DNA of 13,838 nt from Funneliformis mosseae (Eukaryota; Glomeromycota; Glomeromycetes; Glomerales; Glomeraceae). The DNA is taken from positions 1-13,838 of the forward strand of contig CAJVPP010002694.1 of assembly GCA_910592005.1 (NCBI GenBank), written 5' to 3'. Shown in pieces: positions 1 through 8,749 of the stretch (within the stretch, counting starts at the first letter, position 1; every line of letters begins with the position of its first letter). The notes under the pieces are model-generated. The model saw nothing but the letters and a program-made list of their open reading frames with translations. It made no database searches and had not been told where the DNA came from. Made by a program: the position numbers and the translations under genes.

Positions 1-73
1 TTAAGTTACGTGACATTACTAGCATGTAATCACGCTTAAAAAGTGGTGTTCAGAGACTTTTGGTGACCCTCTG
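1..73 (-). mobile_element. Terminal inverted repeat of a Tc1/mariner-like transposon (element extends left)
   Basis: Read on the minus strand, the sequence from 73 begins CAGAGGGTCACC and continues through a run with little AT decay. It is followed on the plus strand by a TA at 74-75, the expected target-site dinucleotide of Tc1/mariner elements. I read it as the right-hand terminus of an element whose body lies outside the window. The matching terminus is not present in these 13.8 kb. The G+C content is clearly above that of the DNA from 80 onward, which suggests a younger insertion into an older decayed element. No transposase is visible, so the superfamily rests only on the terminal sequence and the TA. 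Confidence 0.5.
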
Positions 74-640
74 TATAATTTGCTTTAATTTCCTATATTT
101 CTGCATAGAAATATATTGTAGAAGAAAATTTTTATTTTCAAAAATCCATCCTCTTATTATCATTAATTTACTTAAATAATAATAGATTTTAAAGTATTAT
201 ATAGATATGTTTATATAAAAGTCTCTATTAATGATAATTTGAACTAAAGTATTCTACTTATTTACTCTAGTTGATTAATATAACTTAAAAAATCAATTAT
301 TTCTGAAGTAAAATGACTCATATCTTTTAAACAACTTGTAATTATTATTTTATTCTAAATTTCTTATAATATTATTTAAATTAGGATGTCTGTTATATTT
401 TTAATATTAGAGAAAAAAATCATTAAATAAGTAATATAAAGAGCTTTATTAATATTTACTTCTTTTTGCCATATTTTTAGAAGGTTATTAAAGGTATCCT
501 TTATACTTCATAAAAAAATTCTCTGAGTATATAGAATACAAATTGATAATAATGTATTTATATATATTATTTCTCAGTAATTCCTTATAGCTTTTTTTGG
601 TTTAATAGAATTCAAGATGATTTACTGTAATATATTTTTA
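74..640. other. AT-rich tail of the Gypsy element, no gene recognised
   Basis: This stretch follows the end of pol on the minus strand and would be expected to hold the 3' untranslated region and the 3' LTR. I see only AT-rich, eroded sequence. The last pol-like residues fade out around 600-680. No open frame, tandem repeat or RNA gene stands out. Confidence 0.4.
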
Positions 641-649
641 ATCTATTTC

Positions 650-1650
650 TATTTATTAATATCTTTAAGACTTTGACATCTATTATTTACAGTTTGTATA
701 TACTGTTTCAAGAATATCATGTATAAGATAAGATCCTTTCCAATGATTTTGTAACTTTTTTTTGCCTCTTAAATTAGCTTTTATAAAGTCTTTTATTTTG
801 AATTATATCTTTTTTAATTTATTATTATGTCATTTTTTTTTCTGTTGAGATCATTTGATGTTTATTTAGCATTTATTTTGTTATTTTTGAATTTGCTAAT
901 AATTATTTATATGCAGTTTATTATATTATCATAAGAGTCAGGGTTTATTATTATTTGTGATTGTGGAGTTTAATTTAAGAATTCTATAGAAATAACAGTT
1001 TCGTGTTCATGCATTAAATAGAAAAGTTCATATTATATAGTCTCATGTTCTTTAGTTTTATATATAAAGAAAGCTAAAGAAATATATAAGTTTTAGTCAT
1101 TTTTGTTATCATTCGCAAATTTGCCAATATATTATATAGTGTTCAATTAAACTGTTTAACTAATTCATTGGTCTAAGAATGATATGCTAAAAAAGCTTAT
1201 GTTTTATTCTATTTTTTACAATAAGGAATTTTGTTAACAAAGTGAGTCTCTCTATCTGTTAAAAATATTCTAGACATTCATAGAAACATATGATATCCTC
1301 ATAGAAAAATGTAATCACAGAAGAGTTTTAACATCTGGTATCATTCTAGCCTTATGTCATTTAGTAAGGTATTCAGTTGCTATAATAATATATGCATTTT
1401 TATTTTAGATCTTTAGTAATAGTTCAATGATATCCATTCTGATTCTATTAAAAGGCTGTTCTATTTTAATAGGATGTAAAGACTCTGTTCTTTTATTTTT
1501 AGTTTTTATCATAGATTTGTATATATCTTCTTATGTTTTCATATATTTGTAACTAATAATATCTAATCTTTATTCTTTTAAATAGATTTTTTAATGTAAA
1601 TTGTTTAGCTAGCAGATTCAGATGTAAATTATATAATATAACATTTATTT
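650..1650 (-). pseudogene. Ty3/Gypsy integrase remnant (zinc-binding, DDE core, GPY/F region)
   Basis: The enzyme inserts retrotransposon cDNA into the host chromosome. Reading downward from 1650, a degraded N-terminal zinc-binding region (YYWLQIYENIRRYIQ) is followed by SLHPIKIEQPFNRIRMDII, then YIIIATEYLTK, LTDRETHFVNK and NELVKQFN. These match the integrase catalytic core. The first catalytic Asp (codon 1432-1434) and the second (1254-1256) are retained. The Glu expected in the ERFN-type motif has become Lys (codon 1155-1157). Further down, the linker with KEHETI and NPDSYDNI and a late KKSYK.IGKDLILY segment resemble the C-terminal GPY/F region. Stops (for example Trp to TGA in the TEYLTK motif) and frameshifts occur throughout, so this is dead sequence. 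Confidence 0.85.
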
Positions 1651-1999
1651 TATTTTTTTTACTACTTTAAAAGGTCTATTTTGATTCTTTCTATTTTTTA
1701 TATAATTATCTTTCTATAATAATAAAGTATTGAGCCTTTCTTTTTATACTTATTTGATATTTTTTAGTAAAATAGATCAGCATTGATAAGTATATTAAAA
1801 ATTGAATAAGAGAAAAATATGTAATTAAGTCTATAGTCAAAAATCTTTTATTAATAAAGAAGTAATACAAGAGTATGTAGAGTTTTTTATATTATTTGCT
1901 TAAAGATTTTTTTGTTAATTCTTTATTTAACTTAATGTATCTACATTAGCATATTATTTTCTAAATCAATTTATAATATTAAAGTTAAAAAATTTTAAA

Positions 2000-2260
2000 G
2001 TCATTATTTATCTTTCAAGTTTACTAATAGGATTCATATTATTTTTTAAGTATACTAAGATAAAATCATTTATTATAATAACAAATTTATAGCTGTGCAA
2101 ATAATGATGAAAGTATCTAATTATTTATATAATAGCAAAACATTCTTATTCTGTGATTATATAGTTTTACTTATATTTGTTAAGTATTCTACTAATATAT
2201 ACGATAACTCGTTTCAAGTTATCATTTTCTTTTCTACTAAAATTACATCTAAAGCAAATA
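2000..2260 (-). pseudogene. Ty3/Gypsy RNase H remnant
   Basis: RNase H removes the RNA strand of the RNA-DNA hybrid during reverse transcription. On the minus strand, reading through frame changes, the segment gives VIVYISRTLNK, then ECFAI (2130-2144), then IIRYFHHYLHSYKF, a degraded version of the TDHSAL motif, and ISKLERQIMTL. This is the usual order of the Gypsy RNase H second half. Several acidic positions have been replaced, including Asp to Asn in the TDH-type motif, and multiple stops are present. It sits between RT and integrase, as expected for this family. Confidence 0.8.
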
Positions 2261-2379
2261 TATAAGCATTAGTAAATAGGATAAAGGATTTATCAAAATT
2301 AGGATATACTAAGATTAAAAGTATTGTTAAATATAATTTAAGTGCTTCAAATGCTTATTATTGGTCATTTATTTATAAA

Positions 2380-3180
2380 TAGGAAATATTTTCTTTAATA
2401 GCTAGTATAAGGGTTTAGCAAAAGTTAAGAATCCTTTAATAAATTTTCAATAATATGAAGCTAAAGTAATAAAACCTCTTAATTGTTTTAGTTTTTTGGA
2501 TTAGAGAAATTCTTTATTACTCTCAATTTTTCAGTATTCGTCTGAATGCTTTCTTTACTTATAATATAACTAATAAAAGATAGCTTTTATTTGAAGAAGA
2601 AATATTTTTTAGGGCTTAGTTTTAATTCTGCATTTTTTAATAATAGAAAGACTTATTCTAAATATAAAAGATATTTCTCAAAAGTCTTTGAGCTGATATT
2701 TATATTATTAACATATATAATAATATATTGTTATAATATTTCTCTTAAGATTGTATACATTAGATGTTAAAAAGTAATAAACATATTATATAATCCAAAT
2801 AGCATAACAGTAAATTTATAGGTGTCAAATTTTATAATAAATATTGTTTTTTCTTTGTCTTTAAAATCTAATTTAACCTTTAAAATTCACTTGCAAGATT
2901 CAGTAAAGAGAATTAAGAGGATCCTGATAATATTTCTAATATATTATCTATTCTTAATAAAAGATAACAATCTTTTTTATTACACTATTTATTTTCTGAT
3001 AATCTATATTTAATCTTTTCTTTTTATTCTTCTTTTTTTATTATAACTACTAGAGAAATTTATTGACTATTGAATGGTTTGATTAATTTATTTTCTAATA
3101 TCATTGTATTTCTTCTTTTATAAATTTTTGATTTTAATAAAAGATCTGATAAAATTTTTGTTTAATTGATATTGTAATAG
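2380..3180 (-). pseudogene. Ty3/Gypsy reverse transcriptase remnant
   Basis: Reverse transcriptase copies element RNA into DNA. Reading downward from 3180, the segment yields SIKQK, FIKEEIQ, a LIKPSNSP-like block, RIDNILEILSGSS, LNLASEF, KFDTYKFTVMLFGLYN, then IIIYVNNINISSKTFEKYL, and finally LRGFITLASYY.KFIKG. These are the fingers, palm and thumb blocks in the right order. The catalytic YxDD box reads Tyr-Val-Asn-Asn (Asn codons at 2704-2709), so both metal-binding aspartates are lost. Stops and frameshifts occur along the whole domain. The upstream part of the same domain lies beyond the insertion at 3181-3672. A 63-codon plus-strand frame at 2822-3013 is merely antisense to this domain. 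Confidence 0.88.
3171..3180. repeat. Left copy of target-site duplication of the 490 bp insertion
   Basis: The ten bases at 3171-3180 match those at 3671-3680 at eight positions, with the last six (TAATAG) identical. On the minus strand, counting only one copy joins the two halves of the retrotransposon pol in frame. Confidence 0.55.
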
Positions 3181-3672
3181 GATTAGATTGACGAATGTAA
3201 TGCAGTATATTGCAGATATAAATATCAGATATATTAGATATATTTGATTTATTTGTTATATCCATCTATGTATTAATTCAATATAAATAAAGAGCAATAG
3301 AATCATGTAAACAGTAGTTCACTTATAATTTACTTTTAGTTTTCTTTTAGTTTTGCTTTTAGATACACATCTAGTAGTCCTTGTAGAGGTGCCTGGCCTA
3401 ATATCTCACTTAGTATTTTGATATTTTGGATTTCTTTTATTCTTTCTTATTTTATATATATTATTATTATCTTTTATTTTATTGTCAATAAACATATTAT
3501 TATACCTCTGAATCAATTGAGTTGCCTTACTCCTAGTCTTGTCGTAAATACACTACTGTGTAGATTATAAATCTTGAGAATAACCAAACTGAGTTGCTAC
3601 ATAAATTTAAAAGAATCATCACTCAAACACCCTGTCTAACTATCACAATTTGCAAAGATTGTACGTTAATAA
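3181..3672. mobile_element. About 490 bp insertion of unknown class inside Gypsy pol
   Basis: The Gypsy reading on the minus strand runs to the motif AINTGT just above 3680 and resumes with ITISIKQK just below 3180. The intervening segment has no counterpart in pol. Counting one copy of the flanking duplication, the two pieces fuse in frame and at the spacing expected between the INTG and KQ.PYR motifs of this family. The inserted DNA has noticeably more G and C than the decayed host element, so it is probably younger. I could not find convincing terminal inverted repeats; the two ends share only loose similarity. An 8-10 bp duplication would suit a hAT- or Mutator-like non-autonomous element, but that is a guess. 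Confidence 0.6.
3319..3540 (-). pseudogene. Basic, coding-like tract inside the 490 bp insertion, unknown
   Basis: Reading the minus strand from 3540 gives about 73 codons with only one internal stop (TGA at 3406-3408) before a terminal TGA at 3319-3321. The product would be very rich in Lys, Arg, Asn and Thr, with blocks such as KTRSKATQLIQRYNN and RPGTSTRTTRC and ending in a Lys/Arg run. In DNA this AT-rich such a length is mildly unusual. I do not recognise a family. It may be a captured gene fragment or chance. Confidence 0.25.
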
Positions 3673-3680
3673 TATAATAG
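3671..3680. repeat. Right copy of target-site duplication of the 490 bp insertion
   Basis: This is the partner of 3171-3180, with eight of ten positions identical. The exact duplication length (8, 9 or 10 bp) cannot be fixed because both copies have mutated. Confidence 0.55.
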
Positions 3681-4014
3681 TACCTGTATTAATTGCATAC
3701 ATTATAACAAACGATCTTTTAAATTCATTTAATTTTTAAGAAAATAAGTCTTTATAGTTTTATATGAAATCATCAAAATCATTCTTTTGATTTTCATTTA
3801 AATCTCTAATGTGAAGCTTTTCTTTTTCTACTTTCTTATATTGGTAATAGGATTTCTTAAAAAAAAAATCTTTGTTATTTGACTAGAAGTTTTTTTCAAT
3901 TTATTTGATTTCTTTATTATTTATAATTAATTAAAACAATATACTTATTCCTATAAGTTAGCTTTCTCTTCATATTTTTCATCTTCATCTTCATCATCAT
4001 TATCATCAATAATA
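3681..4014 (-). pseudogene. Gypsy pol linker and RT leader remnant
   Basis: On the minus strand from 4014 the sequence encodes a strongly acidic run (DDNDDEDEDEKYEEKANL), then after some eroded sequence HIRDLNENQKNDFDDFI, NYKDLFS, KLNEFKRSFVIMYAINTG. The last block is the leader that normally sits directly before the RT fingers in Ty3/Gypsy polyproteins. It is separated from the rest of RT by the insertion at 3181-3672, and from the protease by the Tigger transposon at 4017-6635. The acidic run begins just at the Tigger boundary and is best read as the interdomain linker of the host retrotransposon. Confidence 0.7.
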
Positions 4015-4016
4015 TA

Positions 4017-4045
4017 CAATAAACCCTCTATAAGTACATGCTCTT
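4017..4045 (+). repeat. Left terminal inverted repeat of the Tigger-like element
   Basis: The sequence CAATAAACCCTCTATAAGTA and the following bases mirror the right end at 6607-6635 with scattered transitions. The outer TA is at 4015-4016. Confidence 0.8.
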
Positions 4046-4255
4046 AAAACTGATTATTTTCATGTACTTAAGAAGTATATGTATTTATAGAATAGCTAAT
4101 AAAATAGCATATAATATTACACAATTATCGTAATCTTAAATTTTTTGTTGATTTTATTAAAATTTGAATATTTTTCTCTGATATATTTCAAATTAAATAT
4201 TATATAGCATAATTATAAGCTAAGGATTACTAAAATATGTATTAATATTTATTTG
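4046..4255. other. Left subterminal untranslated region of the Tigger-like element
   Basis: AT-rich non-coding sequence lies between the left terminus and the end of the transposase frame. One TTTATAGA box near 4084 resembles the subterminal boxes at the other end. Nothing else stands out. Confidence 0.4.
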
Positions 4256-5950
4256 TCACATTGTATTTGTTTTTTTAATTTTAAAAAACTTTTCAATTTT
4301 TCTTACTAACTTTAAATATTCTTTTACATTATTCTGTTGAAGTAAAAATATATGTATATTATTCAAAATGGCAATAATAATGTTAGTACTAATAATAGAA
4401 CTTTTATAACTATCATCTTTCTCTTTTAAATCTATATTTTTCTTATCAGTATTTTAAAAAGATAAGCAAGTTCTTCAATAACTTAATTATTTTCAGGAAC
4501 TTTAAAAATAATATCCTCTTCAGAAATATTAAAGAATTCTTTTAACTGCATTGATAAGAAAGATTAAGAACTTAAATATTATCTGCAAGATCATTAAACA
4601 CTAAATCTTTGAATCAATGGATATTTTCTAATGTATTTCTCACATCTGTTTCTTCATTGATATAAAAGAGAAGAATTTTTATATGTATTAGCAATTATAA
4701 ACTGTTTTAACTTTAATCTCATCTCATGCTTTAATGATAAAATGAACTACTTATAAGATATCTATAAATATGTCTTCTACATGTTTACCTGCTTTTACAT
4801 ATTGTAACATTAAACTTTAAAAAAAATTAATAATTAATTTTAATTACATAAAAGGTATGCAAATTTTATATTAAAACTTACTATATATAGAAATAACGTT
4901 AATTTCTTTTAAAAATCATGATTATTTTAGCATTTATTAATTAGATTTTTAAGATTATGTTTAGTAGTAAAAAATGAATATTTGTGTATTATAAAGTAAA
5001 GCTATCTATTTTATAACTGGAACAGTTATCAATAAGAGTAATATATGTTAAACTCGATACTTTAGACTAATTTAATGATCAAATTCTCGAGTTCACTCTT
5101 AAAATAGTGATATAATCATCTAAGTTTTAGTATTATTTTGGTATATTATAAGCATATTTTAAATTTTTATTTTCTTAAAATAACGTGATCTTTCATATTT
5201 ACTAATTATTAAAGGTTTTAATTTATGAAAGCTATTAGCATTTACATATCGCATAATTAAAAAACATTCTTTAATTACTTTATATCTAGTAAAATATTTG
5301 ATTACAAGTATTCAATCTGGTTCTAATCTATAATTATGCAAGATAAGTATATTTTTCGTTTTACTTTTTTTATTCTTTAATTTATATTATTAAAATTTTA
5401 TCTGTAAAATAGTTCATCTATATTGTAGATTCTTTTAAGAGGTAATTAGAATAACTTTTTCTCAATAAAGATAAAGCATTTGCAATTGCAATTTTATTAG
5501 CAAATAAAGCTTCTCCTTTAAGCTTTTGTTAATAAATTCTATTATGACTTTTAAATTTTTGAAGCTATCTTTAAAAAAATTAAAATGAATCCTAAGGAAT
5601 CTCTAATCTATTAGTAATCAATTTAGTTTTTTTAATAAGTATTACATCATTTAAAATCATTTAATGTTAATAGTTTAAAACAAATTCTTTAAGTGCAAGT
5701 TCAAGGTCTAGATAGGAAACAGGTTTATATTATTTGATATTTGGATTAATAACTTCTAAACTAAGTCATTTTTCTAATATTTATAAAATATGAATTATCA
5801 TACTTTCATCAACTCTAAGACTCCACTATTTTTTAATCTAATTAATATATTGAGCTCAAGTTTTTTTATTATTATCATAAGCATAAATACAAAGGTTTCA
5901 CTTTTGAAATTCAGTAAGAGTAGTTCTTTTAAGAACTATTTTTAAGAAAT
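4256..5950 (-). pseudogene. Decayed Tigger/pogo-type transposase (CENP-B HTH plus DDE_1)
   Basis: The protein would bind the element ends and catalyse cut-and-paste transposition. Reading down from about 5950, the N-terminal half shows a CENP-B-like helix-turn-helix start (KRTTLTEFQK), YKPVSYLDLELALKEFVLNY, the LEIP block and a LQKFKS segment, then GEALFANKIAIANALSLL. The DDE domain follows: RIYNIDELFYR with the first Asp at 5416-5418, LIDNCSSYKID with the second Asp at 5028-5030, and RYTNIHFLL. The third catalytic Asp position, in the block that normally reads QPMDAG, is Asn (4932-4934). About 32 codons separate the second and third positions, as expected for pogo. The well preserved C-terminus includes EEDIIFKVPENN and FLLQQNNVKEYLKLV and ends at TGA 4256-4258. 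Two residues are missing after the first Asp-Glu. Many stops are present and the true start codon is unclear. Confidence 0.85.
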
Positions 5951-6465
5951 GTATTATTAATTTTATGTTATTTAAATAATATTGAAATATTTATTTTAAT
6001 AGAAAATGTGTAAAAATTTGTTAAATTATATAAATTTTTCATTTTTTTTTTAATTTAGATATATGATAGAAATTTAATTTATTTTTATAATAGTTTTTAA
6101 TAGTTTGTTTACATTTTATTTCCTTATAAGTATATTCATATGATTATTTTTAAATTTTTTATAATTAATACTAATTTAATTTGATTTAATTATAGGAAAG
6201 TATATATTTATTTATATGCTTGTAATAATTTGGATTAATTTGTAATTGATTAGAAAATATTCAATAAAAAATTATTTTATTATAATATTATTTTCAAATT
6301 AAATTATTAAAATAAATTTTCTTCAAGTTTAGTTAATCATATCTAGACTAGCTTTCATGAGGAATTGGAGAAAAATCCAAAATATATATGGAGTAATTTA
6401 AATTAAATAATATATTTTACTTTAATATTATTGAATAGTTAATTTTGATTAGTTATTAATTACAT
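5951..6465. other. Right internal untranslated region of the Tigger-like element
   Basis: Extremely AT-rich sequence lies between the transposase N-terminus and the subterminal repeat cluster. It would hold the transposase promoter, but no specific signal can be supported. A slightly less AT-biased patch lies near 6340-6375. Confidence 0.35.
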
Positions 6466-6635
6466 GAATGTATTTATAGAGAGTGCTTTAATATATTTGG
6501 AATTCAGAATTACTTATACGTATAGAATATAGAGAGTGTATATTTAGCTTTAAGTTCTAAGCTTAAGACCAAATCATAATATATATATAGAGAGGATATA
6601 CACTTATAGAGAGTGTATTTATAGAGAGTTTACTG
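6466..6635. repeat. Subterminal iterons TATAGAGAG(T) and right terminal repeat
   Basis: The box TATAGAGAG, usually followed by TGTATTTA or a variant, occurs five times in the same orientation within 170 bp: near 6474, 6528, 6588, 6605 and 6620. The last copy merges into the terminal repeat ending at 6635. Such spaced boxes are typical of transposase-binding sites near transposon ends. Only one or two weak counterparts exist at the left end, so the element's ends are asymmetric. Confidence 0.6.
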
Positions 6636-6639
6636 TATT

Positions 6640-7025
6640 TCATTTCAATTTCATTAGCTTTTTTATTATTAGATTTATTGATAGAATATTTGATGATATT
6701 CTACTAGCACAATAACATTCTGTTTATTTTCATATAATATTAAGAGTCTTTTTTTGTAATTAATTATAGTTTGAATTTTTTTTTTCTAATCATTTCTAAC
6801 AATAGCAGCATAAGAATCAGATTTGATTATAATGGTATCAAAAGGAATCACATGATCCAGTGATCTTTAAAAGAATTTCAGTTACTGCCTCTAATATTTT
6901 TTTCTTTATTAATATTAACTTTTATAGCTTTAGATGCTTGTTTAATCTCCATATTTAAATCTTTAAATAATTTTAAGGAAATTATACATTTAGTAGAGCC
7001 AGAATTAATAATAAGCAAAATTTTT
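6640..7025 (-). pseudogene. Ty3/Gypsy aspartic protease remnant
   Basis: The protease cleaves the Gag-Pol polyprotein. The minus strand reads ILLIINSGSTKCIISLKLF followed by DLNMEIKQASKAIKVNINKE, then a VTEIL block, TGSCDSF and a KSDSY-like stretch. This is the retropepsin flap and core pattern of Gypsy elements. The catalytic Asp-Ser-Gly triad has become Asn-Ser-Gly (Asn codon 7004-7006), which would abolish activity. Below 6780 a segment with VIVLVEYHQIFYQ represents the linker that once continued into the acidic tract now beyond the Tigger insertion at 4017-6635. Confidence 0.78.
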
Positions 7026-7780
7026 ATTTTTTTATATATACGTTATAATATAGGGCTGTAATTTTTTGATTTCTTCATTATTTAATAAGTTAGATTCTAT
7101 AGGTTCATCTTTTTCTTTACAATAATGAACTCTTTTACTTTCTTAGCTACTGGTTTTTAAATGCTTTCATTACTATCTAATTGAATTTCAGGTTTATTAC
7201 TATTGTTCATTAGTTGATCAAAGAATTGTTATAGTATATAAAGATTGACTATGCTGTTAATAGATGGTGCTTGTGATGATTTTTGTTTGATTTTTGTTTT
7301 AGCAGCCAGGTGTTTATTTTTTTTCTGGCTAGTCAATTATTAAACTACTTTTCCATTATCTTTGCTTTTTTCTTTATTACTATCTCTCTTATTTTGTTTA
7401 TAAGGTGTTTCTAAAACAATCTTGAAGTGCATTCTAATTATAAGATAAGCTACAAATAAAGATAGATTTGAGGAAATTATCATTAGTTCTATACTATCAC
7501 CCTATGGTAATACATCTTCTAGTTTAAATGCTACTCTTATGTATTGTTAAATACCAGCTGTGATAATAGCTGTAACAATTGCAGATTTTAGAGGTTATTA
7601 CTTGTAATCATAGCAATATTACTAGCTAATATTATATTTTTACTAGAAGAATTCTGAGCATATACTTGTAGAATTTATAGAGCTTGATTGAATGGTAGTA
7701 ACTGATTATTATTAAAGCTATTAGGATAATTTCTTTTAATATGTTTTGGCTATTTGTATAAATAATAAATTAGATTATTT
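7026..7780 (-). pseudogene. Gag C-terminal / Gag-protease junction remnant of the Gypsy element
   Basis: This eroded region lies between the gag core and the protease. The best readable part on the minus strand is a Lys/Gln/Ser-rich stretch near 7060-7400 (for example HLAAKTKIKQKSSQAPSINS and LMNNSNKPEIQLDSN), as is common between the nucleocapsid and protease. A CCHC zinc knuckle is expected around 7560-7600. A Cys-Tyr-Ser-Tyr run there could be an eroded one, but I cannot confirm it. Confidence 0.5.
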
Positions 7781-8415
7781 CATTAAGACATTATGATTAA
7801 AAATGAATTCAGCTGATAGTTTGTTGATTATTGAATGTTATCATTTTGGTAAGTTTTTTTTCTAACATTTATTTGCTGAATCTATTATAATAAGTTGAGT
7901 ATAGCTTCATTAAAGGAGTTTGTTAGAGTGGCTAGTGTGGCAGCTTTATATTTATTCATAAATGTCACTACTACATTCTGATCTTGGTAGATAAGTTTAT
8001 AAGCCTTCACTCTATTAAGCATAATATCCTAGGTTTAATCATTATGAGGTTTCACCATTAAATGCAATTCAAGTAAGATACCATTAACTAATTTTCTTGT
8101 TTTCATTGCAATTAGATAAACAAAAGCTAGAGTTTCAATCCTTCAGTATAGTTTCTAAAGAGTATATACATAAATGTTGACAGATTTATTAGGCTATTAA
8201 TATCTTTGTTCCATTTTTATGGTCTAAATCTCCACCAATATTTGAATTTAAAATACTGTAGGAAAGTTAATAACAAAATTAGTGTTATTTCTATTTTCTG
8301 TTTAGGCAACAATTCAATTTGCATATCCTACTGCTTGTGCTCGATTTGCTATCCACTATATCAATATTAATCCTTTCAAGTAGGCCAGAACACTTCTAAT
8401 TTGGTAATTCTGAAA
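7781..8415 (-). pseudogene. Ty3/Gypsy Gag core remnant
   Basis: Gag forms the virus-like particle that packages element RNA. Reading the minus strand downward from about 8375 gives AYLKG, IANRAQAVGYANWIVA, TENRNNTNFVINF, a METEQR-like block (IKMEQRYQQPNKSVNIY), and later TFMNKYKAATLATLTNSF. The order and spacing resemble the retrotransposon gag domain (Retrotrans_gag type), with Trp and Gln codons turned to stops. The domain appears truncated at its N-terminus near 8415, and nothing recognisable lies upstream. Confidence 0.7.
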
Positions 8416-8420
8416 ATAAT

Positions 8421-8744
8421 TCTTACATAAATGTAAAAAAAATATTTTTATTTAAGAATTTTTTGAAAATTTAGATAAAAGATTTAATGATAAAGTATTT
8501 TCAGTATATCTGAAAAATTTTTTAGAGCAGTATATCAAAGTTTAACATTTCTGAATTGAGAGATAAAGAGATTTTAGTTTAGGTATTACAAAAATTAGTT
8601 ATAAAAATTCTTATATTAGAGGCGAAAAATACAATTAATTTTTTTTGTAATATTTTTGATTTGATATGTATTCAATATTTTGTTAAAATAATAAAGTATT
8701 TTATAAACTTTTTTATTATAAATATTATATATATATTAGAAAAG
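8421..8744. other. AT-rich spacer, no gene recognised
   Basis: This is where the start of gag and the 5' LTR of the Gypsy element should be. I see no conserved protein blocks, tandem repeats or RNA genes. It may hold the eroded 5' LTR or the end of the adjacent Tc1-like fragment. Confidence 0.35.
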
Positions 8745-8749
8745 ATTTT

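Larger units (their letters stand above)
4017..6635 (-). mobile_element. Tigger/pogo-like DNA transposon nested in the Gypsy element
   Basis: The left end reads CAATAAACCCTCTATAAGTA from 4017. The right end, read on the minus strand from 6635, is CAGTAAACTCTCTATAAATA. These are clear inverted termini beginning with CA-TAAAC, and each is flanked by TA (4015-4016 and 6636-6637), the duplication expected for Tc1/mariner/pogo elements. The 2.6 kb body carries a decayed CENP-B/pogo-type DDD transposase in the same minus orientation. Removing the element joins the Gypsy protease linker to the acidic linker with about one base of frame discrepancy. The insertion therefore happened inside pol after the retrotransposon was in place. 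Confidence 0.85.
74..8420 (-). mobile_element. Decayed Ty3/Gypsy LTR retrotransposon with nested insertions
   Basis: Reading the minus strand from about 8400 downward gives gag, protease, an acidic linker, reverse transcriptase, RNase H and integrase in the order protease-RT-RNase H-integrase. That order is diagnostic of Ty3/Gypsy rather than Copia. All domains are full of stops and frameshifts, and no open frame survives. Two elements interrupt pol: a Tigger-like transposon at 4017-6635 and a roughly 490 bp insertion at 3181-3672. I could not identify long terminal repeats. The 3' LTR should lie in 74-600 and the 5' LTR above 8420, but both places are too AT-eroded to match by eye. The N-terminal part of gag is also not recognisable. 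The right boundary is therefore approximate. Confidence 0.88.

Noticed and set aside
2822..3013. A 63-codon plus-strand open frame, hydrophobic
   Set aside because: It lies antisense to the readable RT blocks on the minus strand and encodes only a low-complexity Leu/Ile/Phe-rich string with no family motif.
3960..4014. Trinucleotide TCATCA/TCTTCA run as an independent microsatellite
   Set aside because: On the minus strand it encodes the acidic linker expected in the Gypsy polyprotein, so it is better explained as coding remnant.
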